Positions 1 to 5,818 of a DNA stretch of 20,718 bases are shown piece after piece; positions within the stretch are counted from its first letter, which is position 1; each line of letters starts with the position of its first letter. The position numbers and the translations under genes are program-made. Origin of the DNA: Anaerolineae bacterium (lineage in GTDB: Bacteria; Chloroflexota; Anaerolineae; B4-G1; SLSP01); assembly GCA_021159805.1 (NCBI GenBank), contig JAGHDT010000515.1, positions 1 through 20,718 of the forward strand. The letters run 5' to 3'. Below the pieces are notes generated by a model that had not been told where the DNA came from, searched no databases, and saw only the letters and a program-made list of their open reading frames with translations.

Positions 1-1163
1 AGCGTGTGGGTGCCCTCCAGCCAGTGCCAATCCTGGTAGTGCCAGGTCAGTTCCTGCTCCTCCCAGTTATTGAGGCGTAGGTCCACGTTGTCGATCCACA
101 GACGGAGTCCGTCATCGGAGGTGCTGTTGAAGCGGTAGAGGCCGGGCTCGAAGGTGATGGTGCGCGTCCACTGCGCTGAGAAGTTGTCCGAAGGCATCCA
201 TGTGGCAGGACCGCCCTCGCCCCAGTTGAAGTTGATCTCTGCATCATCCCGGATCAGCGCAGGGCCACCGCGGAGGTCGCGATTGTCGAAATAGCGGCCT
301 TCCCAACCTTGTAGCTGGTCCAGACGGTTCCACCAGACGTGGATTGCGGCCTCGCCGCCGTCTTCGAAGTAGTCGACAACGACGACGTGATTGCCTCCAC
401 TCAGCGTGATGTCGCCGGAATGGGTGTTGGGCAGCTTCTGCTTGGCCCAGCTATCCACGATCAGCTGCTCGTCAATGTAGATGCGCACGCCGTCATCGCT
501 GCTGGCGTAGAACCGGTAGGTGCCGGCCTCGAAGCCGAGGGTGCGGGTCCAGCGCGCGGAGAACTCGTCCACGGGCACTGTGGAGTCCGGGCTGCCGTTG
601 GCCCAGTCGAAGTCGATAGCTGCGTCGTTGCGGGTGAGCACGGAGGGGCTGGCCAGATTGGTGTTGGGCCAGTAGGTCGCTCGCCAGCTGTCCCCGCCCT
701 GGAGCTTCTCCCAGCTCAGCCGCAGGGCCGCGTAGCCCCAGTTCTCATAGTACTCGATCCGCACGCGGTTGACGCCGCCCGGCACGTAGTGATCGGTGAA
801 GTGCCAAACTTCGCCCTGATCCTGCCAGCTGTCCACGACGAGCACATCGTTGATCCAGATACGCAGCCCGTCGTCGGAGAGATAGGTGAAGCGGTAGGTG
901 CCGGATTCGAACCATACATCGCGGGTATAGCGTGCGGAGAAGCCATCCGCCGGGACGCCCTCGCCCGGGCTGCCGTCGCCCCAGATGTGGGTGAGGTCCG
1001 TCTCGTAGGCGGTCAGCGCGGGCCCGCCTGCCAGGGTCGTGTTGGGAAAGTACTCGGCGTACCACTCACCGGCGGTTGCTGCTGGGGTAGCTGCCGAGAG
1101 TGCGCCGGCCAGGATCATCGAGATGATCGCGATCGTCACTGTCTGTCTCAGATGGTTCTTCAT
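1..1163 (-). CDS. Secreted protein with three tandem PA14 domains, C-terminus beyond window
   Basis: The frame is open from an ATG at 1163 to the window edge, giving 387 residues with no stop. The N-terminus is a signal peptide: positive residues (MKNHLRQ), a hydrophobic core at about 8-24 and a likely cleavage after Ala31. Three homologous units follow at about 34-152, 159-279 and 287 to the edge. Each starts with a W-x-A/G-x-Y-F/W motif and contains FSAR/QWTR, then G-x-YRF, SDDGxRIWI and a closing aromatic-rich strand. This is the PA14 fold, a beta-sandwich often found in carbohydrate-binding or adhesive extracellular proteins; the SDDG loop is typical. AGGAGG sits 3 bases before the ATG, closer than usual. 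The protein is probably exported and acts on or binds glycans, but no catalytic domain is visible in this part. Confidence 0.85.
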   Translation of the reverse strand, partial: MKNHLRQTVTIAIISMILAGALSAATPAATAGEWYAEYFPNTTLAGGPALTAYETDLTHIWGDGSPGEGVPADGFSARYTRDVWFESGTYRFTYLSDDGLRIWINDVLVVDSWQDQGEVWHFTDHYVPGGVNRVRIEYYENWGYAALRLSWEKLQGGDSWRATYWPNTNLASPSVLTRNDAAIDFDWANGSPDSTVPVDEFSARWTRTLGFEAGTYRFYASSDDGVRIYIDEQLIVDSWAKQKLPNTHSGDITLSGGNHVVVVDYFEDGGEAAIHVWWNRLDQLQGWEGRYFDNRDLRGGPALIRDDAEINFNWGEGGPATWMPSDNFSAQWTRTITFEPGLYRFNSTSDDGLRLWIDNVDLRLNNWEEQELTWHYQDWHWLEGTHT

Positions 1164-1196
1164 AGGCCTCCTCTGTGATTCCCTCTCTCTGACCTT

Positions 1197-1226
1197 ATTA
1201 TAGTCTAGTATGGACGCGTTTTTCAC
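1197..1226 (-). promoter_or_regulatory. Probable promoter of the PA14 gene
   Basis: Read on the minus strand there is a perfect TATAAT (1202-1197) preceded by GTGAAA (1226-1221), a 4/6 match to the -35 consensus, with an 18-base spacer. It lies about 35 bases upstream of the PA14 start codon, which suits a short leader carrying the AGGAGG site. Confidence 0.45.
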
Positions 1227-1285
1227 CAGGATTGTTCCTGAATCCGGTATCTTCTCGTCTTTTCCATGGGATTTACCCTATGGAG

Positions 1286-1480
1286 TTATCCCCGGTTTGA
1301 GCTACTTATCCACATGGCCCGTGAAGAGCTGTGGGAAACCTGTGTAGAGTGGGGACCAGCGGTTGGTTTCTGGTTGGGGATGGGAATAAAGTGGGGATTG
1401 TCTTCTATATGGGAAGCAAAGTGGGGCGTCTGGCCTGGACGCTGTTGCTGGTGATGTGGACGTGCTCAACCTGTGGATAA
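1286..1480. other. DnaA-box cluster in a 413-base gene-free region
   Basis: The stretch between the PA14 gene and the GntR gene (1164-1576) holds no convincing gene. It contains two perfect 9-base DnaA boxes: TTATCCACA at 1306-1314 and its reverse complement TGTGGATAA at 1472-1480. Degenerate 7/9 matches occur at 1286-1294 (TTATCCCCG), 1330-1338 (TGTGGGAAA) and 1381-1389 (TGGGAATAA). The + strand between the two perfect boxes is conspicuously G-rich, and the flanking genes diverge. This could be a replication origin, a DnaA-titration site or a DnaA-controlled regulatory region. No dnaA or dnaN gene is visible nearby, and gyrA lies 10 kb away. Confidence 0.5.
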
Positions 1481-1500
1481 CTGTTAGGTTTCTGTTAGGT
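1481..1500 (+). repeat. Two direct copies of CTGTTAGGT, 11-base period
   Basis: CTGTTAGGT occurs at 1481-1489 and again at 1492-1500, immediately after the second perfect DnaA box. One helical turn separates the copies, as expected for a tandem protein-binding site. What binds it is unknown. Confidence 0.5.
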
Positions 1501-1531
1501 CTCTATTGTGCGAGCGCTGCGAGGATTCCAC

Positions 1532-1559
1532 TTGACATGTCAGTTGTCTGACATATAAT
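1532..1559 (+). promoter_or_regulatory. Consensus promoter with a palindromic operator in its spacer (GntR gene)
   Basis: A perfect -35 TTGACA (1532-1537) and a perfect -10 TATAAT (1554-1559) are separated by 16 bases. A perfect 7-base inverted repeat, ATGTCAG (1537-1543) and CTGACAT (1548-1554) around TTGT, fills the spacer and touches both hexamers. GntR-family regulators bind short dyads of this kind, so binding here would block RNA polymerase. The location directly before a gntR gene implies autoregulation of the whole operon. The expected transcript start leaves a leader of only about 10 bases before the ATG at 1577. Confidence 0.75.
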
Positions 1560-1576
1560 AGTGTTGGGGGTATCCA

Positions 1577-2314
1577 ATGGATCTCAATCACTTGCCCAGA
1601 GTGCGATCAACCCGCGATCAGGTGGAGGCCACGCTCTCCACTCTTGTCAAGGAACTCCAGCCGGGCGATCAGCTTCCCACAGAGCCCGAACTCGCCAAGA
1701 TGCTCGGCGTCTCTCGCCCCACCCTCCGCGATGTCCTGCGCACCTTCTCTGAACGCGGACTCCTCGTGCGGCGCCAAGGTGTCGGTACTTTCGTCGCCTC
1801 AAGACTCCCCGTGCTCGATGCCGGGTTGGAGGTGCTGGAGAGCCTGGACCGGATGGCGCAGCGCCTGGGGATGGAAACGGAGATGGCGTGGCTGTCCGTG
1901 AGGGAACGTGACGCCACAGAGGCGGAGATCCAGGGATTGGAGCTGACGTCGTTGGCTCGGGTGCTCGTTGTGGATCGCGTGATCTCCATCGAGGATGAGC
2001 CGGTTGCGGATCTGCGGGACGTTGTGCCGCTTGAGATCCTGCAACAGGCCGATCTGGGCGAGGGTTTCCGCGGTTCCGTACTGGATGTTCTCCTGTCACG
2101 CGGCACCCCGGTCCTCAACCACTCACGAACCGAGATCCTCGCTGAAGTAGCAGACCGCCAGCAGGCCGAGCGTCTGCACATCGCGCCGGGCACACCCGTG
2201 CTGCGGCTTGTGGCGCAGCTCTTCAGCTATGATGAGAACATCGTTGATTATTCCGTGAGTACCTTTGTGCCGGGTCACTTTAGATTTCATGTGATGCGGC
2301 AGGTACGTGGGTAG
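1577..2314 (+). CDS. GntR-family (HutC/UTRA) transcriptional regulator
   Basis: A 245-residue protein with an N-terminal winged helix (about 10-75) showing the family signature LPTEPELAKMLGVSRPTLRD (33-52), then the wing (RRQGVGTFV, 65-73). A UTRA effector-binding domain follows (about 95-240), with the usual ending near the C-terminus (DYSVSTFVPGHFRF). HutC-type regulators bind a small metabolite in the UTRA domain and release their operator. The gene opens a five-gene same-strand unit and is preceded by a strong promoter with an embedded dyad, so it most likely represses its own catabolic operon. The ligand is probably a substrate or intermediate of that pathway. The ATG is preceded by a G-run (1566-1570) as a weak ribosome-binding site. 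Family is certain; the ligand is not visible. Confidence 0.9.
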   Translation: MDLNHLPRVRSTRDQVEATLSTLVKELQPGDQLPTEPELAKMLGVSRPTLRDVLRTFSERGLLVRRQGVGTFVASRLPVLDAGLEVLESLDRMAQRLGMETEMAWLSVRERDATEAEIQGLELTSLARVLVVDRVISIEDEPVADLRDVVPLEILQQADLGEGFRGSVLDVLLSRGTPVLNHSRTEILAEVADRQQAERLHIAPGTPVLRLVAQLFSYDENIVDYSVSTFVPGHFRFHVMRQVRG

Positions 2315-2334
2315 TCTCTCGCACCGGCGGGAGA
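2315..2334 (+). other. Intercistronic hairpin right after the gntR stop
   Basis: TCTCTCGC (2315-2322) and GCGGGAGA (2327-2334) form an 8-bp stem (one G-U pair) around the tetraloop ACCG, starting on the base after the stop codon. No T-run follows, so it is not a standard terminator. It may stabilise or process the mRNA, or partly terminate it to set a low repressor-to-enzyme or high repressor-to-enzyme ratio. Confidence 0.5.
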
Positions 2335-2363
2335 TTGCAGTCTGATGAGCTTTGGGGAGAAAT

Positions 2364-3581
2364 ATGAAAGGTAAGCGAGGTGGCATTGATGTGGCGGCGG
2401 TTCAGGCGGCGGTCCAGGAGCACCGTGAGGAGATCATCCGCTTTATGCGCGAGTTGGTAGCGATTCCCTCGATGGATTCGGAGATCCGCGAGGTGGGTGA
2501 ACGCGTGCAGGCGGAGATGGACCGGCTGGGATTTGACAAGACTTGGTTTGATCCCCAGGGTAACATCGTCGGCCGTATTGGGTCGGGTACGAGGTCCATC
2601 TTGTTTGACAGCCACCTGGACACCGTCGGCATTGGTGACCCGGACGAGTGGTCGTGGGATCCCTTCGAGGGCAAGGTCGAGGACGGTGTCCTCTTCGCGC
2701 GCGGTGCCAGCGATGAGAAGGGCAGTACGCCGGGCATGGTCTACGGGCTGGCGATTGCCAAGCGTCTGGGCCTGCTTGAGGGGTGGACGGCCTATTACTT
2801 CGGCAATATGGAAGAGTGGTGCGATGGGCTGTCATCGCGGGTTCTGGTCGAGGAGGAGGGTATTCGTCCTGACTACGTGGTGATCGGCGAGCCGACCAAG
2901 ATGCAGGTCTACCGCGGTCACAAAGGGCGCGTGGAGATGAAGGTCACGGCCAGGGGCAAGAGCGCTCATGCAGCGAGCAATGAGTTGGGCGACAACGCGA
3001 TCTACAAGCTGCTGCCGATTATCGACGCGATCAGCAAACTCGAGTCCGAGCTTGGGGATGACCCTTTTCTTGGGCACGGCAAGATCACGGTGACCGATAT
3101 GGAGGTCGAGACGCCCAGCATCAACGCAGTGCCCAACCGCGCCACGATCTACATCGATCGCCGGTTGACCTTCGGCGAGGCACCCGAGCGCGAGGTCGAA
3201 CGCATCCGTGAGCTGATCCCGGTGGAGAACCGCGAGGCGGGCGATGTCACGGTGGAACTCCTGCGCTATGATGCTCCCAGCTACACAGGCTACGTCAAGG
3301 TTGTGGACAAGATCTTCCCCGCCTGGGCTATTCCTGAGGATCATCCGCTGATTCAGGCAGGCCTGGAAGCCTGCCGGCTGATCGGCTTGCCGGATCACAC
3401 GCCCGGTAGGTGGGACTTCAGTACGAACGGGACTTACTGGGCAGGCCGGGCGGGTATCCCCGCGTTGGGCTTCTCTCCGGCGGATGAGAAGACCGCCCAC
3501 ACGGTATTGGATAGCGTGCCATTGGACGACGTGGTCAAGTCGGCGGAGTTTTACGCGATCGTAGCGGCGTTGATAGAGTAG
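2364..3581 (+). CDS. ygeY: M20-family metallohydrolase, YgeY-like
   Basis: A 405-residue M20 metallopeptidase-family enzyme, probably cytoplasmic. The di-zinc site is visible: H84 and catalytic D86 in DSHLDTV, bridging D117 in GASDEKG, catalytic E150 and metal ligand E151 in NMEEWCDG, E176 in GEPT, and H379 in KTAHTVLD. H202, in the lid/dimer domain, is also in place. The length and the SDEKGS and GEPTKMQVYRGHKGR segments fit the YgeY subgroup rather than ArgE or DapE. In enterobacteria ygeY sits with ygeW, ygeX and yqeA; such clusters have been linked to anaerobic purine (urate) and diaminopropionate breakdown. The exact substrate of YgeY is not established to my knowledge. I chose the ATG at 2364 because GGGGAG (2354-2359) lies just upstream; an in-frame TTG at 2352 would absorb that site. 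Confidence 0.88.
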   Translation: MKGKRGGIDVAAVQAAVQEHREEIIRFMRELVAIPSMDSEIREVGERVQAEMDRLGFDKTWFDPQGNIVGRIGSGTRSILFDSHLDTVGIGDPDEWSWDPFEGKVEDGVLFARGASDEKGSTPGMVYGLAIAKRLGLLEGWTAYYFGNMEEWCDGLSSRVLVEEEGIRPDYVVIGEPTKMQVYRGHKGRVEMKVTARGKSAHAASNELGDNAIYKLLPIIDAISKLESELGDDPFLGHGKITVTDMEVETPSINAVPNRATIYIDRRLTFGEAPEREVERIRELIPVENREAGDVTVELLRYDAPSYTGYVKVVDKIFPAWAIPEDHPLIQAGLEACRLIGLPDHTPGRWDFSTNGTYWAGRAGIPALGFSPADEKTAHTVLDSVPLDDVVKSAEFYAIVAALIE

Positions 3582-3639
3582 GCGTTGGAGGACGTTGAAA
3601 CGTTGGAACGTGGAACTGACAACTGGAAACTGATGACTG
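3582..3639 (+). repeat. Imperfect octamer/heptamer repeat array
   Basis: Directly after the ygeY stop lies a run of near-identical 8-mers (GCGTTGGA, ACGTTGAA, ACGTTGGA, ACGTGGAA) that turns into 7-mers (CTGACAA, CTGGAAA, CTGATGA). It fills most of the 80-base gap before the next gene and ends before that gene's ribosome-binding site at 3650. It has the look of a slipped-strand microsatellite-like spacer rather than a coding or operator sequence. Confidence 0.5.
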
Positions 3640-3661
3640 CCGTTTACTAGGAGGTATCTGT

Positions 3662-4642
3662 ATGCAAACGTTTCTTCGCGGGCGTGATTTGATCTCGGAT
3701 TTGGATTTCTCAAAGGAAGAGGTCGAGACGTTATTGGATGTAGCGTGGGATCTGAAGCGCAAGCGCGCCGTCGGTGAGCCCCACCCGTACCTTCGGGATA
3801 GGACGCTGGGAATGCTATTCTTCTTCAGCAGCACGCGCACCCGGTGCTCGTTTGAGTCGGGGATGGCGCAGCTGGGCGGGCACGCGGCCTTTATCGAGTC
3901 CCGCACGACGCAGATCTCGCACGGCGACACGGCGCGGGAGATCGGCGAGATTCTGGGCCGGTACTTCGACGGTATCGCGATCCGGCACTGCGACTGGAAG
4001 GTCGGCAATGACTACATCAACACCGTAGCCGCGGCCTCACGGGCACCCGTGCTCAACATGCAGTGCGATATCTATCATCCCTTCCAGTGCCTGGCCGATC
4101 TGATGACCATTCAGGAAAAGAAGGGGCGCGATCTGCGGCGCAAGAAGATCGTTGTCTCTTGGGCGTATGCTTCGTCTTACCTCAAGCCCATCTCCGTGCC
4201 GCAGTCCCTGATTCTGCAGATGCCTCGCTTTGGGATGGATGTTACCCTCTCATACCCCAAGGAATTCATGCTTATGCCCGAGATTGAGGAGGAGGCCAAG
4301 GCGCAGGCTCGCAAGTACGGCACCGGGTTTGAGATCGTGCACGATATGGAGGAGGGCTTTAGGGACGCCGATGTGGTTTACGCCAAGTCGTGGGGACCGC
4401 TGCTGACAACGGATGACCCCGTCGCAGGCAAGAAGTTGCAGGACAAGTATCAGGACTGGATCACCGACGCCGCCAAGATGAAGCTGGCGGACCCTGGTGC
4501 GATCTATATGCACCCGCTGCCGGCCGACCGTGACATCGAGGTGACCAGCGAGGTGATGGATGGCCCGCAGTCCGTGGTGTTCGATCAGGCGGAGAACCGT
4601 CTGCACGTCCAGAAGGCCGCGATGGCCTTGACGATGTGGTAG
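3662..4642 (+). CDS. ygeW: YgeW-type transcarbamylase of unknown acceptor
   Basis: A 326-residue member of the aspartate/ornithine transcarbamylase superfamily. The carbamoyl-phosphate site is intact: STRTR at 57-61, HPFQ at 139-142 and HPLP at 284-287. The second-domain segment WAYASSYLKP (167-176) and the MHPLPADRD ending differ from OTC and ATC and match the YgeW ('unknown transcarbamylase') branch. It would make, or break down by phosphorolysis, a carbamoylated compound. With carbamate kinase encoded next, the catabolic direction yielding carbamoyl phosphate is more likely. AGGAGG (3650-3655) stands 7 bases before the ATG. The protein appears shorter than enterobacterial YgeW, which is nearly 400 residues as I recall. 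The second substrate cannot be read from sequence. Confidence 0.87.
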   Translation: MQTFLRGRDLISDLDFSKEEVETLLDVAWDLKRKRAVGEPHPYLRDRTLGMLFFFSSTRTRCSFESGMAQLGGHAAFIESRTTQISHGDTAREIGEILGRYFDGIAIRHCDWKVGNDYINTVAAASRAPVLNMQCDIYHPFQCLADLMTIQEKKGRDLRRKKIVVSWAYASSYLKPISVPQSLILQMPRFGMDVTLSYPKEFMLMPEIEEEAKAQARKYGTGFEIVHDMEEGFRDADVVYAKSWGPLLTTDDPVAGKKLQDKYQDWITDAAKMKLADPGAIYMHPLPADRDIEVTSEVMDGPQSVVFDQAENRLHVQKAAMALTMW

Positions 4643-4786
4643 GCGGTTGGGCTGATGCTGTTGTACCCGGCGAGTTCGTGACCGCGAGCTCGCCGCGTGG
4701 GTTGAATCTGAGATAGGTCTCGCGAGTCTGCACTTCCAGCAGGAGGGGCAGGTCTCAATAGCTTGATGTGTTCGTGTCTTTACCTC

Positions 4787-4820
4787 GTGTGCGCGGAGCA
4801 CCCGTGTGCGCGGAGCACCC
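4787..4820 (+). repeat. Perfect 17-base tandem duplication
   Basis: The 17-mer GTGTGCGCGGAGCACCC occurs twice head to tail (4787-4803 and 4804-4820), ending 7 bases before the AAGGAG of the next gene. Each copy can fold as GTGC-GCGGA-GCAC, so the leader of the carbamate kinase gene could hold two small stem-loops. The rest of the 198-base gap holds a GGCGAG/CTCGCC stem (4669-4674 with 4689-4694) but no gene. Confidence 0.7.
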
Positions 4821-4840
4821 AAGAGATAAGGAGCTGCGGC

Positions 4841-5797
4841 ATGGCACGTGCAAAGTGGGCGGTGATCGCGATTGGGGGAAATTCGCTGATCAAGGATAAG
4901 CAGCACCAAACCGTCGAAGATCAGTACCAAGCAGCCAAGGAGACCTGTTTTCACATTGCGGACATGATTGAGTCGGGATGGGACGTGGCGATCGCCCACG
5001 GCAACGGCCCACAAGTGGGCTACATCCTGCGGCGCTCAGAGATTGCCGCTAAGACGGTTGGGCTGCACGAGGTGCCGCTCGACGCGTGTGGCGCGGATTC
5101 ACAGGGCGCGCTGGGTTATGCGCTGCAGCAGAACCTGGGCAATGAGTTCCGGCGACGGAAGATCCGCAAGAGCGTGGCGACCGTGGTCACACAGGTCCGG
5201 GTCGATCTCGATGATCCGGCCTTTGCGAACCCGGCCAAGCCCATCGGCAGTTTCATGGATGAGATAGAGGCGCGGGGTCGGATCGCGCGTGATGGATGGA
5301 GCATGGTTGAGGACGCCGGCCGGGGCTGGCGGCGCGTGGTGGCGTCGCCGCGACCGAAGGAGATCATCGAGCTGGATGCGGTCAAGGTCCTGCTCAATGC
5401 CGGCGTCATCACCATCACGGTCGGCGGTGGCGGTATTCCGGTGGCCTGGAATGATGACGGCGATCTGCGCGGTGTGGCGGCTGTGATCGACAAGGACTTC
5501 GCATCGTCGCTGCTGGCACAATCCATCAAGGCGGAGCTCTTCTTGATCTCGACGGCGGTTGAGCACGTCTATCTCAATTTCCGCCGGCCGGATCAGCGGG
5601 CTATCAGTGAAATGTCCGTCTCGGAGGCCAAGCGCTACCTTGCCGAAGGACACTTCGCCAAGGGCAGCATGGAACCCAAGGTCCGGGCCGTTGTCCGATA
5701 TCTGGAGGCCGGCGGCAAGCTGGCGATCATCACCGATCCAGAGCACATCACGGCGGCACTGCGCGGGGAGTCCGGCACGCGCGTGGTGCCGGACTAG
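4841..5797 (+). CDS. arcC: Carbamate kinase
   Basis: A 318-residue carbamate kinase (ATP + carbamate <=> ADP + carbamoyl phosphate), of usual length. Family landmarks in order: GGN at 12-14, HGNGPQVG at 53-60, D81 and QGALGY (88-93), RRVVASPRP at 164-172, GGGGIPV at 195-201, DKD at 217-219 and GSMEPKV at 275-281. In catabolic operons the enzyme runs towards ATP, which suits its place after the transcarbamylase (compare E. coli yqeA in the ygeW cluster). The reading frame extends upstream to an ATG at 4763, but that would put the 17-base tandem repeat in the protein. The ATG at 4841 has AAGGAG (4828-4833) at a 7-base spacing and begins right at the conserved first strand (KWAVIAIGGN), so it is preferred. 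Confidence 0.93.
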   Translation: MARAKWAVIAIGGNSLIKDKQHQTVEDQYQAAKETCFHIADMIESGWDVAIAHGNGPQVGYILRRSEIAAKTVGLHEVPLDACGADSQGALGYALQQNLGNEFRRRKIRKSVATVVTQVRVDLDDPAFANPAKPIGSFMDEIEARGRIARDGWSMVEDAGRGWRRVVASPRPKEIIELDAVKVLLNAGVITITVGGGGIPVAWNDDGDLRGVAAVIDKDFASSLLAQSIKAELFLISTAVEHVYLNFRRPDQRAISEMSVSEAKRYLAEGHFAKGSMEPKVRAVVRYLEAGGKLAIITDPEHITAALRGESGTRVVPD

Positions 5798-5818
5798 GAT
5801 TTGCCAGGGAAGACTCAT

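Noticed and set aside
339..1178. 279-codon open frame on the + strand opposite the PA14 gene
   Set aside because: It is the antisense of a clear PA14 protein with signal peptide and ribosome-binding site; its translation is Val/Gly/Ala-rich with no domain pattern.
1266..1454. 62-codon + strand ORF in the intergenic region
   Set aside because: No ribosome-binding site, Trp/Gly-rich composition produced by the G-rich strand; the DnaA boxes explain the region better.
3582..3639. CRISPR-like repeats
   Set aside because: Units are 7-8 bases without spacers and there is no cas gene; this is a short tandem array only.
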